Source: Mucilaginibacter terrae (GTDB lineage Bacteria; Bacteroidota; Bacteroidia; Sphingobacteriales; Sphingobacteriaceae). From it: a stretch of DNA of 64,000 nt. Of the stretch, positions 9,377-18,304 are shown piece after piece. Where the stretch lies: assembly GCF_031951985.1 (NCBI RefSeq), contig NZ_JAVLVU010000001.1, positions 744,001 to 808,000 of the forward strand. Reading direction: 5' to 3'. The position numbers and the translations under genes are program-made. The notes beneath the pieces are model-generated. The model was not told where the DNA came from. It was given only the letters and a program-made list of their open reading frames with translations, and did not search any database. The first letter of the stretch is position 1; every line of letters starts with the position of its first letter.

Positions 9377-11878
9377 ATGCGTAAAATTTTAGTTATCCGA
9401 ATTTTAGTCACTGTAATTTCGTTGGCTTTTGCCTTATCGAACCAGGCGTTTGGGCAAAACCGTAAACGCCATAAACGTACCATTGCCGATTCGCTGAGGG
9501 CTACCATGATGAGGCGCGATTCGATGATGCGGCATTACAAAACCTCCGATACATCAACTAATAATTTACTACAGCGTATAGAGTATTATACCTTGTCGTT
9601 CAATCAGATAAGTAATTTGCAAAGCAAAAGACTTGATACTGCAGATATAAGCGCCGCCCTGCCCCGTCTCGAAAAGTTAATTGTTACTATGCGAGGCCTC
9701 ATCCTTAAAGATCGTGCGGGTACGCTGCGTTACCTTTACGCTATACGCGATGTGTTGAGTAAGCAACAAGATAAGCTTGATGTGTGGCAGGACCGGCTTA
9801 TGGATATAAGCGATAAACTGGCCGACATTGATGATGATATTAACCAGATTTCTAAAGATTCGATTTTCCGTATTTTCCCTACGGATAGTACACTCAGAAT
9901 TACCTTTTTAGACCAGCGGTCGGCCATTGAAGCACGTGCCCAAAAGCTGGACAAAGTTAACAGCAAGGCCATACTTAAACTTGGGTTACTGCAAAACCGC
10001 TTAACATCGGTATATATATCCATTATTGATCAAAAGGAACTGATTGACAACAAGATCAGGAGTTTTAGCATGAACTCACTTAACTGCGAGTATGGCTACA
10101 TATGGAATATGCAGTCGGACCGCGACACCACTTTTTCATCTGCCCTGAGCCGCACAGTGAGTATGAACCTGAAGCTATTTAAGCTACTGAATGACCAAGT
10201 AGTAAAGCACCTGATGGGTTTATTACTGCTTTGCAGCTTTTTGGTATGGATAATTGTAAACCGGCGCAAAATACTCAAGAAGAGGAATAATTTTAAAGAA
10301 GTTTTTGCCCAAACGGGTTATATTGTAAGTTATCCTTATACTTCTGCCCTGCTGGTTACTTCGCTCGTGGTGCCGTACTTATATTCGCACCCACCGGTTG
10401 TTTTTTTGCAGATTGTATTTATGGTGAGTACGCTGTGTATACTACGCATCGTATATAAAACGTTTCCCCGACCACAGTTTAACTTTTTGCTTAAACTGTT
10501 TGTTTTAGGGTTGTTGTTTAGCATTAGTAACCTTTTCATCGAGGTGTCAAATATTGACCGGGTTACATTCCTCATCATTACAGCGGCTACAGCCTGGATT
10601 TGCTTTGCCTACATGCGCAAAATCGGTTCGGTGTATGAACCACATTTACCTTTTGCCAAAACCATTTTAGGGTTGGTTATATTTTTTGAAAGCGGTGCAT
10701 TATTACTCAATGTAGCCGGCAGGTTTAGTTTAGCAAAAATAATAGGTGTAACTGCACTGTACAATTTTTGGCTGGCTTTATGCCTTTACTACTTCATACA
10801 AATACTGGTTCAGAGCCTCTTCCTGCAACTCGAAACCTATAAAGATGATGATGACAGCATAAGTTCTTATCTTGATTTTAAACTGCTGCAAAGCCGTTTT
10901 AAGAGCTTACTTTACATTTTGGCTATGGTAATGTGGGTGGTTACCTTATTGCAAAACTTAAGCGTTGAGGATAGCGTGTTTGATATTTTGGGTGCATTTC
11001 TAACCCAATCGCGTAACTTAGGTGGTACCCTATTTACCTTTGGCAGCATTATTATATTTATAGGCGTAATATGGATATCTACCATTTTAGCTCGTATAAT
11101 TGCCTATTTTTATGATTTTGCCGATCAAAAACGAAATAGTACAACTATCGGCCGAAAAACTAAGACATCATTATTGCTGGTTCGAATTGCCGTATTCAGC
11201 GTAGGCTTTTTGCTGGCTGTTGCAGCATCAGGCTTTCCGTTAGATAAAGTGACCATTATCATCAGCGCCCTTGGTGTGGGTGTAGGTTTTGGTTTGCAAA
11301 ACATTGTAAATAACCTGGTATCGGGCTTAATATTGGCTTTTGAAAAACCTATACAAGTAGGCGATGTAATTGAAGTTGCCAACCGTACAGGCACTATTAA
11401 AGATATTGGCATGCGCTCAAGTAAAATAGCCACAGGCAACGGTGCCGAGATCATCATTCCCAACGGTGACCTCATCTCTCAGCACGTAATTAACTGGACT
11501 TTGAGCGACAGTAACCGGCAGGTAGAATTATTAATAAGTGTAGCATTTGGCTGCGACGTAGATAAGGTGAAAAATATTCTGCGCAACCTCGTATCAAACC
11601 GTGATGATATTATGGTTAATCCCGCACCGGTTATATTTTTAGATAAACTGGGTTCAGGCTCGATAGACTTTAAATTGTTGTTTTGGGCTGCCGATATAAG
11701 CGAGTGGGAACAATTAAAAAGCCAGGTACTAACTACTATTTACAAGGAGTTTGAGAAAGAAGGCATTAAAATGCCCAAGCCCGCACAACAAATTGTAGTA
11801 AGTATGCCACCAAGCGAAGCTACACCAACACATCCTACTTCTCCGGCTAATGAAAATCTTCCGGGTTCAGGTCAGTAA
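9377..11878 (+). CDS. Large MscS-family mechanosensitive channel
   Basis: An 833-residue membrane protein. Residues 1-26 look like a signal peptide (ends SNQAFG), followed by a long charged helical periplasmic region (about 30-270) predicted to form coiled coil, then several membrane segments (about 275-600). The MscS pore helix and beta domain start near residue 630: LGVGVGFGLQNIVNNLVSGLILAFEKPIQVGDVIE, then GTIKDIGMRSSKI and IIPNGDLISQ. This architecture resembles MscK/YbdG-type larger channels that release solutes on hypo-osmotic shock. The C-terminal tail is Pro/Ser/Thr rich. Its last 32 bases overlap the end of the convergent glycosyltransferase gene. Confidence 0.93.
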   Translation: MRKILVIRILVTVISLAFALSNQAFGQNRKRHKRTIADSLRATMMRRDSMMRHYKTSDTSTNNLLQRIEYYTLSFNQISNLQSKRLDTADISAALPRLEKLIVTMRGLILKDRAGTLRYLYAIRDVLSKQQDKLDVWQDRLMDISDKLADIDDDINQISKDSIFRIFPTDSTLRITFLDQRSAIEARAQKLDKVNSKAILKLGLLQNRLTSVYISIIDQKELIDNKIRSFSMNSLNCEYGYIWNMQSDRDTTFSSALSRTVSMNLKLFKLLNDQVVKHLMGLLLLCSFLVWIIVNRRKILKKRNNFKEVFAQTGYIVSYPYTSALLVTSLVVPYLYSHPPVVFLQIVFMVSTLCILRIVYKTFPRPQFNFLLKLFVLGLLFSISNLFIEVSNIDRVTFLIITAATAWICFAYMRKIGSVYEPHLPFAKTILGLVIFFESGALLLNVAGRFSLAKIIGVTALYNFWLALCLYYFIQILVQSLFLQLETYKDDDDSISSYLDFKLLQSRFKSLLYILAMVMWVVTLLQNLSVEDSVFDILGAFLTQSRNLGGTLFTFGSIIIFIGVIWISTILARIIAYFYDFADQKRNSTTIGRKTKTSLLLVRIAVFSVGFLLAVAASGFPLDKVTIIISALGVGVGFGLQNIVNNLVSGLILAFEKPIQVGDVIEVANRTGTIKDIGMRSSKIATGNGAEIIIPNGDLISQHVINWTLSDSNRQVELLISVAFGCDVDKVKNILRNLVSNRDDIMVNPAPVIFLDKLGSGSIDFKLLFWAADISEWEQLKSQVLTTIYKEFEKEGIKMPKPAQQIVVSMPPSEATPTHPTSPANENLPGSGQ

Positions 11879-12962
11879 AATGGGTCTTCTTTTTTAGAAA
11901 GAAACAAGCTACAATACTACGTTTGTATAGGCCTTTAAGATTTGGAGATGCGAGATGTGAGTTGTCAGTTGTCCGTTGTCCGTTTTTTTCCTTCTTGCCT
12001 ATAATCTTTTTGCTTTGAGCTCCCAATTCTTGATTCTTGAATCTTGACTCTTGCTTCTGAGATTTAAAAATGCTTCTCACAAAGCTTTGGTGCGCTCTGC
12101 TCACTGCCCAGGCATCCTTGCGCTTGCCTTCGCCCATAAAGCGGATGAGGGCCAGTAAATCCAGCCACATGCGAATGCTGATTACCCAGGTGGCTTTCAT
12201 TACCGACATGTTTTTTTGGATAAGCCAAAGGTTATTGCGAAAGTTAAGATAGGTTTTGAATGGATTTTCGGCGTTAAGCGTACCGCCACCAACGTGGTAA
12301 ACGGTCGATTCGGCACAGTACATAACCTTATAACCACTGTTTTTCAAACGCCAGCATAGGTCAATTTCTTCCATGTGTGCAAAAAAGCGTTCGTCAAAAC
12401 CACCAGATTCTTTCCAACGGTCGGCACGGATAAACAATGCCGCACCCGAGGCCCAAAATATCTCAGTTGATTGGTCGTACTGCCCCTTGTCTTCTTGTAT
12501 TTCGTAAAACAAGCGTCCACGGCAAAATGGATAGCCCAGTTTATCAATAAAGCCACCTGCCGCACCTGCATGTTCAAAATAAGTTTTGTTATTATACGCC
12601 AGTATTTTGGGGGCTGCTGCTGCAATTGTAGAATCGGCCTCCATCATTGCAATAACTGGCTCTATCCAGTTTGGCACAACTTCAATATCTGAATTTAGCA
12701 AGATGTAATAGTCGGCTTCAACGCGGTTTACAATGCGGTTATAGCCGCCGGTGTAGCCGTAATTTTGGTCGTTTTGTAAAACAGTAACCTCACTGCCATA
12801 GCGCGATTTCAGGAACTCTACCGAACCATCGGTCGAGCCATTATCGCCTACTACAATTTCAAGATCTGGCCATGTTGATTGCAGTACCGAGGGTAAAAAT
12901 TGCTGTAAAAATTTGAGGCCGTTCCAGTTTAATATAACAACAGCAACTTTAGGTTTATTCAT
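11847..12962 (-). CDS. Family 2 glycosyltransferase with repeat-derived internal segment
   Basis: A 371-residue GT-A enzyme, probably adding sugars to a surface glycan. Seen: VVILNWNG (8-15), VGDNGSTDGS (38-47), the nucleotide-binding LLNSDIEVVP (88-97), and FFAHMEEIDLCWRLKNSGYKV (193-213), as in rhamnosyltransferase-like enzymes of Bacteroidota. Residues about 302-341 (DNA about 11940-12059) are low complexity and derive from phrase-like repeat DNA that looks intergenic; the reading frame stays open through it to a tail GLYKRSIVACFF that may be the native end. The stop overlaps the mscS-type gene by 32 bases. The start is one base downstream of the acyltransferase stop, so the two are translationally coupled. 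Confidence 0.9.
   Translation of the reverse strand: MNKPKVAVVILNWNGLKFLQQFLPSVLQSTWPDLEIVVGDNGSTDGSVEFLKSRYGSEVTVLQNDQNYGYTGGYNRIVNRVEADYYILLNSDIEVVPNWIEPVIAMMEADSTIAAAAPKILAYNNKTYFEHAGAAGGFIDKLGYPFCRGRLFYEIQEDKGQYDQSTEIFWASGAALFIRADRWKESGGFDERFFAHMEEIDLCWRLKNSGYKVMYCAESTVYHVGGGTLNAENPFKTYLNFRNNLWLIQKNMSVMKATWVISIRMWLDLLALIRFMGEGKRKDAWAVSRAHQSFVRSIFKSQKQESRFKNQELGAQSKKIIGKKEKNGQRTTDNSHLASPNLKGLYKRSIVACFFLKKKTHFTDLNPEDFH
11940..12059. repeat. Low-complexity phrase repeats inside the glycosyltransferase gene
   Basis: Two adjacent degenerate tandem repeats: a GAGATG/GAGTTGTCAGTTGTCC-type block at about 11945-11992, and a block built from ATTCTTGA/ATCTTGACTCTTG units at about 12026-12058. Base use differs sharply from flanking codons. 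The stretch is about 120 bases, a multiple of three, and is read through by the glycosyltransferase frame. Confidence 0.7.
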
Positions 12963-12963
12963 T

Positions 12964-13878
12964 TTAGTTTAAATCCTCCGGCTTAAATTTCCACCTGCGG
13001 TGCGACCATAGCCAGTATTCAGGTTCTTCGCGTATTACATTTTCAAGGTACTGCACGTGCGCATTGGTTATCTCGTACTCGGCAGTCTCCTTGGGGTTAT
13101 CAAACAAAGGTACAAATGTGCAGGTATAATATCCACGTCCAACCCGCCTTACATCACAAAAAACAACCAGGCTATCGGTGGTCTTGGCCAGTTTTTCTAC
13201 ACCTAAAAAAACGGCCGTAGGCTGGTTGAGGAAATTAGTGAAATAAGTTACCTCATCGCGCGATGGAGTTTGATCGCCCGCCAAAACGGTTAAAGTATGC
13301 TCTCTGCGGTGGGCTACAACCGTACGAAAGGTGTTTTTCATGGGCACCATCAAGGTGCCAAAACGCGAGCGCAGATCGAAGAAAAATTTATCGAATATAT
13401 TGTTCGACAATGGCTTATAAGCAATAATGCATTTACGCTCCTTTACCAATCCCATGCGTAAACAGCCGCTCTCCCAGTTGCCATAATGCCCAACCGCTGC
13501 AATAATGCTTTTGCCTTGTTTAAAGGCTTCGTTATCCTGCAATAAATGGTCACGAAAATCTACCCGTTTAATGGTTTCCTCGGGCGATATAGAGTAGAGT
13601 TTTATGGTTTCTAAAATCAAATCGGCCAAAAAACGGAAATATTTTTTTTCGATAGCCTGGCGCTCGGATAAAGATTTTTCGGGGAAGGCATTGGCCAGGT
13701 TTTGTTGTACTACCTTGCGCCGATAGCCTATTACATAGTAAATGAGCACGAATAAAATATCGGCTATAAAGAACAGAATGGGGTAAGGTAATAACGAGAT
13801 CAGGTATAGCAAACCCACACCTAATCTGGAAAAACCTTTCTTTATCATTACTTTCGCAAAAAATTTAGCTACAAACAT
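12964..13878 (-). CDS. Lysophospholipid/lipid A acyltransferase family protein (LpxL-like)
   Basis: A 304-residue membrane-associated acyltransferase. A hydrophobic helix occupies about residues 21-50. The catalytic H-x4-E motif is His131-Glu136 in VGHYGNWE, and a later block YWLWSHRRWKF is characteristic of the LpxL/HtrB family that acylates lipid A on the inner membrane. The start may be ATG 13878 or, equally plausibly, ATG 13848 (MIKKGFSRLG): the first choice leaves only 11 bases to the divergent WbqC start, and a -7-like box for WbqC (TACTTTCG, 13849-13856) would then lie inside this gene. It is first in a two-gene unit with the glycosyltransferase, suggesting lipopolysaccharide or glycolipid synthesis. 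Confidence 0.9.
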   Translation of the reverse strand: MFVAKFFAKVMIKKGFSRLGVGLLYLISLLPYPILFFIADILFVLIYYVIGYRRKVVQQNLANAFPEKSLSERQAIEKKYFRFLADLILETIKLYSISPEETIKRVDFRDHLLQDNEAFKQGKSIIAAVGHYGNWESGCLRMGLVKERKCIIAYKPLSNNIFDKFFFDLRSRFGTLMVPMKNTFRTVVAHRREHTLTVLAGDQTPSRDEVTYFTNFLNQPTAVFLGVEKLAKTTDSLVVFCDVRRVGRGYYTCTFVPLFDNPKETAEYEITNAHVQYLENVIREEPEYWLWSHRRWKFKPEDLN

Positions 13879-13889
13879 AATAGATAAAG

Positions 13890-14498
13890 ATGGAAAACGG
13901 TGCCTTACTGCCTATGTTTTATTTGCCCCCGGTTGAATATTTTACAACACTGAACAAGCATAAGGCTAATGTGCTGATAGAAAAGCATGAGCATTTCCCA
14001 AAACAAACTTATCGCAACCGGGCTAATGTTTACACGCCCGATGGTGTGTTAGGATTAGTGGTGCCTGTTGTAAAAGGCGCAAAGGTGCATACGCCGGTTA
14101 AAGATGTTAAAATAAGTTACGATTTTAAATGGCAACGCCTGCACTGGCTAAGCTTACAGGCTTGTTACCGTCGCTCGGCATACTTTGAGTTTTATGAAGA
14201 CGACTTTGCCCGTTTTTATGAAGATAAAATTGAATACCTGTTTGATTACAATGAGCAGATACTGAACATGGTACTTAAATTTTTAAAGATGCCGGTTAAG
14301 CTGCAATATACCGAAAGCTACGAACGGCATCATGATGGATTTACCGACTTGCGTAACACCATCCACCCTAAAAAAGAGTCGGAGTTTGAACAAAAGCCCT
14401 ACTTTCAGGTTTTTGAAGAACGCAAAGGGTTTATTAAAAACCTGAGCATTGTTGACCTTTTATTTAATCAGGGCCCGCAAGCTATTAATTATCTGTAA
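13890..14498 (+). CDS. WbqC family protein
   Basis: A 202-residue WbqC-like protein. The family signature region LPMFYLPPVEYFTTLNKHK followed by KQTYRNRANVYTPDGVLGLVVPV and the later ISYDFKWQRLHWLSLQACYRRSAYFEFYED is clear. WbqC proteins are found in O-antigen and surface-glycan loci, but their reaction is not firmly established. It is divergent from the acyltransferase/glycosyltransferase pair, which fits a role in envelope glycan metabolism. corA follows 7 bases after its stop, so the two are likely co-transcribed. Confidence 0.9.
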   Translation: MENGALLPMFYLPPVEYFTTLNKHKANVLIEKHEHFPKQTYRNRANVYTPDGVLGLVVPVVKGAKVHTPVKDVKISYDFKWQRLHWLSLQACYRRSAYFEFYEDDFARFYEDKIEYLFDYNEQILNMVLKFLKMPVKLQYTESYERHHDGFTDLRNTIHPKKESEFEQKPYFQVFEERKGFIKNLSIVDLLFNQGPQAINYL

Positions 14499-14505
14499 TT
14501 TTAAA

Positions 14506-15636
14506 ATGACTACCAAGCAGTTTAAACGCATATCATCGCGCATGCACAAACGTGCCGGCAACGTGGGCGATAGGCCCGGCCTTATACGTGTGCCCGAAGG
14601 TGCGCTTAAACCGCGTATAAAAATCTACTCCTATAACACCGAAGAGCTGATTAGCTCGAAAGGCGAAAGCATACATACTGTATTAAGCCAACTAAAAAAG
14701 TGCGACAATCACACACACTGGATAAAAATTAATGGGCTGGGAGATGCTAAACTGATTGAAGAAATTGGCGACCGGCTAAACATAAGTGACCTGGTTTTAG
14801 AAGATATTATGAACACTCATCAACGCCCCAAATTTGATGAGTATGACGAGTATGTGTATGCTACAGGTCGTGTTATTATTAGTAATGACGACTGCGAACT
14901 CAACAACACGCAGATATCGATTATTGTAAAGGATAACATGGTGATCAGTTTTGAGGAAGGTTATGAAGAAAATTTCGAAGGTTTGGAAAGCAGGCTGAAT
15001 ACGCCTAAAAGCCCCATCAGGAATTATGGCCCGGGGCATATTTGTTATGCATTATTTGATACGGTTATTGACTGGTATTTTGTGGTGTTAAACCAAATTG
15101 GCGAAGAACTGGAAACTATTGAAGACCGTATTTACGAAAATGCAGATAAGACCATCATGTACGATACCCAGCATATGAAACGTATGCTTATTGTGCTACG
15201 TCGTGCAGCCTGGCCCGAGCGCGACAAAATAAACGACATGATACGTACCGAAAGCCCGCTGGTTACTAAAGAGACCAAAACCTACCTGCGTGATGCTTAC
15301 GACCATTGTATACAGATTATTGATCTGATTGAGAGTTATAAAGAGATTAGCGCCAGCAACATTGACCTGTATTTGTCGATGGTAAGTAACCGAATGAATG
15401 GCATCATGAAAGTGCTCACCATCATATCGGTAATATTTATTCCGCTTACGTTTGTGGCCGGTGTATATGGAATGAACTTTGCACCTTTAGACCCGGTTAC
15501 CAGTAAACCGCTGCCTTTAAATATGCCTGAGTTATATGAACCGCATGGCTATTTATATTGCGTAGGCATCATGGTACTCATCGGAATTATTCAGGTACTC
15601 TTTTTTTGGAAAAAAGGCTGGTTTAAAAAGCTTTAG
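14506..15636 (+). CDS. corA: CorA-type magnesium/cobalt transporter
   Basis: A 376-residue pentameric-type ion channel. The start is set at ATG 14506 (MTTKQFKR), just after the WbqC stop; an upstream ATG at 14449 would overlap WbqC by 50 bases. A long cytoplasmic helical domain is followed by two C-terminal membrane helices: the first ends in the signature YGMNF (GMN selectivity motif), the second is LYCVGIMVLIGIIQVLFFW, and the protein ends in a basic WKKGWFKKL. It ends exactly one base before the convergent DUF3820 stop, with no room for a terminator between them. Confidence 0.95.
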   Translation: MTTKQFKRISSRMHKRAGNVGDRPGLIRVPEGALKPRIKIYSYNTEELISSKGESIHTVLSQLKKCDNHTHWIKINGLGDAKLIEEIGDRLNISDLVLEDIMNTHQRPKFDEYDEYVYATGRVIISNDDCELNNTQISIIVKDNMVISFEEGYEENFEGLESRLNTPKSPIRNYGPGHICYALFDTVIDWYFVVLNQIGEELETIEDRIYENADKTIMYDTQHMKRMLIVLRRAAWPERDKINDMIRTESPLVTKETKTYLRDAYDHCIQIIDLIESYKEISASNIDLYLSMVSNRMNGIMKVLTIISVIFIPLTFVAGVYGMNFAPLDPVTSKPLPLNMPELYEPHGYLYCVGIMVLIGIIQVLFFWKKGWFKKL

Positions 15637-15876
15637 CTACCCTCTCCTTACCTTATTCTTTACCGATTGTAAGAGCGGCATCAGCCCATTTATCTTAATT
15701 TCATAAACTGTAGACAGCATCATACCCAGTTTACCGGCAGGCATACCTTTGCTATGCATCCATTCTAAGTAGCTAACAGGTAAATCACATAGCAACAAAC
15801 CCTTGTGCTTGCCAAAAGGCATTGCTGTATTTACAATATCTATTAAAACTTGGTTGTTAGGCTGTACTGGTTCCAC
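15637..15876 (-). CDS. DUF3820 family small protein
   Basis: A 79-residue protein with the DUF3820 pattern MPFGKHKGLLLCDLPVSYLEWMHSKGMPAGKLG. Related proteins in proteobacteria are described as putative quorum-sensing-regulated or exonuclease-like, but function is not established. It abuts corA tail to tail. Confidence 0.85.
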   Translation of the reverse strand: MEPVQPNNQVLIDIVNTAMPFGKHKGLLLCDLPVSYLEWMHSKGMPAGKLGMMLSTVYEIKINGLMPLLQSVKNKVRRG

Positions 15877-15894
15877 CGGGCAAAAGTAGCATAA

Positions 15895-15924
15895 AAAAGC
15901 GTTGGTTACTTCACCAACGCTTTT
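15895..15924 (-). terminator. Terminator overlapping the end of the MBL-fold gene
   Basis: AAAAGCGTTGGT (15895-15906) pairs with ACCAACGCTTTT (15913-15924). On the minus strand the stem is followed by a T-run. The upstream half of the stem, the loop and the stop codon are coding or stop sequence of the metallo-hydrolase gene (its last codons). Confidence 0.85.
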
Positions 15925-16841
15925 GTTATAGCAAATCCGGCTAATGCTCCTAATAATCCTGCTACTGCTTTAAACTTGGTAGTTGAGCGAAACGGCGGTA
16001 TGTAGTAAGTCCCGGTTTCGTCGGCTTCGGCAGGTTTTTCGGCATAACGGCCACCTTTGGGCACAGCCAGTTCAACAAAGTTTTCGGCAAGGTTACGCAA
16101 CGACTCCTGCAACTCGCGGCCGCGCAATACGGGTCCGTGCCCTGTTCCGGCAATACGCGGCTCCAGTAACGATAGTACTTTTACCGAAGCTTCGGCAGCC
16201 ACCCAGTCGGTAGTCATGTAACGTGGTGGGCCTGATAGTTTTTTGATATTACTGATGGTATAAATAGCCGATTCCTGCTTGGTAGCCACAAAGGCATCAC
16301 CGGCAATTAATGTAGTATTTAACGACAGGAAAAACGATACATGTCCGGGTGTATGGCCAGGCGTATGTATAACACGCCATTCAGGTAATTCGGGTATGCC
16401 ACCTTCGGTATCAATAATGCGTATATTATTACTAATGTCAATTGGTTCCTTACGGAAGAAAACAGACATCAGCGACATCATCCCCTCGCCTACGGTTGGG
16501 TCGGACGGCGGATAAGATGATTTACCGGTTAAATACGGAACCTCGTACTCATGTGCATACACAGGAACATCCCAATGTTTAAGCAGTTCTTCGAGAGCAC
16601 CGGTATGGTCTGAATGTGCATGCGTTAGTATAATGGCCGATGGCTTTGCTCCTGTACCAAAAATGCTTTCGGCAACTGATATAATGCGCTGTGCCGAACC
16701 TTGTATACCAGCATCAACCAATACCCAGCCTTTAGGAAATCCACGGCGGTTGGCTATAAAATAAACGTTAACAAACAATATACGTGCACCCCAAACACCT
16801 TGCGCAACCTGAAAATAATCTGGGCTTTTACTAAAAATCAT
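15906..16841 (-). CDS. MBL-fold metallo-hydrolase
   Basis: A 311-residue metallo-beta-lactamase-fold enzyme. The zinc signature THAHSDHTG (73-81) is intact, followed by HTPGHTPGHVSFFL (third His), LIAGDAFV (bridging Asp) and GTGHGPVLRG (last His). This arrangement suits glyoxalase II-like or lactonase-like hydrolases; the substrate is unknown. The C-terminus is hydrophobic (FKAVAGLLGALAGFAITKALVK) and could be a membrane anchor. The last codons lie inside the gene's own terminator stem. Confidence 0.9.
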   Translation of the reverse strand: MIFSKSPDYFQVAQGVWGARILFVNVYFIANRRGFPKGWVLVDAGIQGSAQRIISVAESIFGTGAKPSAIILTHAHSDHTGALEELLKHWDVPVYAHEYEVPYLTGKSSYPPSDPTVGEGMMSLMSVFFRKEPIDISNNIRIIDTEGGIPELPEWRVIHTPGHTPGHVSFFLSLNTTLIAGDAFVATKQESAIYTISNIKKLSGPPRYMTTDWVAAEASVKVLSLLEPRIAGTGHGPVLRGRELQESLRNLAENFVELAVPKGGRYAEKPAEADETGTYYIPPFRSTTKFKAVAGLLGALAGFAITKALVK

Positions 16842-16989
16842 ACGATAAACTTGATGAGGTTATAACGCAATTTTTCAATTAATAGTTTTAAAAGCTAACT
16901 AAAAGTAACATTTAGGCAAGCCAAAACAAATAGTTACCAAACGCTATTATTTGTATAATAACTCATTATACAGTTTTAAATTATTTTAC

Positions 16990-17244
16990 ATGGAACAACA
17001 ATTTGAAGCAATATTAACCGGCTCCGACAGCCAGATTGAAGGTGTAGTAAACTCCGTGATTCATGATGGAGGCGTTGAGGCTTACGAATTCAAATCATTA
17101 GATGATAGTTTACACTTGATAATTGCCAAAGATGCCGATGGCAACTGGGAGCGTATAGGTGGCAGCGAGCCTTATTTTAGTGGTTGGGTTGACGAACTGG
17201 CTGAACAAATTAAATTAACAGCATCAGGTAATAACACTTTATGA
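16990..17244 (+). CDS. Small conserved hypothetical protein, coupled to aldo/keto reductase
   Basis: An 84-residue acidic protein (MEQQFEAILTGSDS...), with no signal peptide or membrane segment and no family I recognise. The start is taken as ATG 16990; an upstream frame start at 16951 adds an AT-coded leader. Its stop overlaps the next gene in an ATGA arrangement (17241-17244), so translation is probably coupled to the aldo/keto reductase. Confidence 0.7.
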   Translation: MEQQFEAILTGSDSQIEGVVNSVIHDGGVEAYEFKSLDDSLHLIIAKDADGNWERIGGSEPYFSGWVDELAEQIKLTASGNNTL

Positions 17245-18200
17245 CCAAAAGAAAAATAGGGAATTCCGACTTAAATATTGCTCCGTTTGTATTTGGAGGC
17301 AACATTTTTGGATGGACGATTGATGAAGCAACTTCATTTAAAATACTGGATGCCTTTGTTGACAACGGGCTGGATTTCATTGATACTGCCGATGTATACT
17401 CCCGCTGGGTGCCCGGCAACAAAGGCGGGGAATCGGAAACTATTATAGGCAATTGGTTAAAAAAAACCGGCAAACGTAACCAGGTAGTAATTGCTACTAA
17501 GGTTGGCAGCTCCATGCAGCCCAATGACAGCAAAAAGAATCTGTCAAAGGATTATATTGTTAAAGCAGCCGAAGATTCGTTACGCCGATTGCAAACAGAT
17601 CATATAGACCTTTATCAATCACATTACGATGATAAAGACACGCCTGTACAAGAAACACTGGAAGCATATCAGCAATTAATTAAAGATGGAAAAGTACGTT
17701 ACATAGGCGCATCAAACTTTACTGCCGAAAGGTTAGCCGAATCATTACAGGCAAGTAAACAGCATGGATTTCCCGCATATATCAGCCTTCAACCTGAGTA
17801 TAATTTATACGACCGCGAAGGCTATGAGAAGGAGCTTGAGCCATTATGCGCCGAAAATAATTTAGGCGTAATAACCTATTACTCGCTGGCCAGCGGTTTT
17901 CTGAGTGGCAAATACCGCAGCGAAGCTGATTTAAACAAGAGCAAACGTGGCGCAGGTATTAAAAAGTATTTAAATGAGCGGGGCCAACGTATTCTTCAAG
18001 CGTTGGATAAAGTTGCCAAAGAATATAACACCACTCCTGCCGCCGTATCATTAGCATGGGTAATTGCAAGACCGAGTGTAACAGCTCCTATTGCCAGCGC
18101 TACAAGCATTGAGCAGTTAAATGAGTTAAGTAAAGCAGTGAATTTGAATTTACCGGCGGAGGTAATTAATAAGCTAACAGAAGCAAGTAGCTATTTGTAA
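17241..18200 (+). CDS. Aldo/keto reductase
   Basis: A 319-residue NADPH-dependent oxidoreductase with a TIM-barrel fold. Catalytic residues are recognisable: Asp and Tyr in FIDTADVYSRW, Lys in VIATKVGS, and His in LYQSHYDD; the GKVRYIGASNF and late IASATSIEQLNEL blocks bind the cofactor. The closest type is the YghZ/tas-like group acting on small aldehydes or ketones; the substrate is unknown. Coupled to the 84-residue protein upstream and terminated by a strong hairpin. Confidence 0.93.
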   Translation: MTKRKIGNSDLNIAPFVFGGNIFGWTIDEATSFKILDAFVDNGLDFIDTADVYSRWVPGNKGGESETIIGNWLKKTGKRNQVVIATKVGSSMQPNDSKKNLSKDYIVKAAEDSLRRLQTDHIDLYQSHYDDKDTPVQETLEAYQQLIKDGKVRYIGASNFTAERLAESLQASKQHGFPAYISLQPEYNLYDREGYEKELEPLCAENNLGVITYYSLASGFLSGKYRSEADLNKSKRGAGIKKYLNERGQRILQALDKVAKEYNTTPAAVSLAWVIARPSVTAPIASATSIEQLNELSKAVNLNLPAEVINKLTEASSYL

Positions 18201-18222
18201 TAACCACTACGTTTAATCTACA

Positions 18223-18250
18223 AAAAGCAATCTTAAAAGATTGCTTTTTG
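18223..18250 (+). terminator. Rho-independent terminator
   Basis: AAAAAGCAATCTT (18223-18235) pairs with AAGATTGCTTTTT (18238-18250); it ends the aldo/keto reductase unit. Confidence 0.9.
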
Positions 18251-18254
18251 TTTT

Positions 18255-18262
18255 ATATTTGA
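18255..18262 (+). promoter_or_regulatory. Bacteroidota -7 box
   Basis: TATATTTG is a perfect TAnnTTTG match. It directly precedes an ATG at 18263, which would lie upstream of the transcription start, so it argues for the later ATG at 18305 as the true start. Confidence 0.5.
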
Positions 18263-18304
18263 ATGAAAACCAGCACTATTATCTTTATAAAATCTATTGG
18301 TAAT

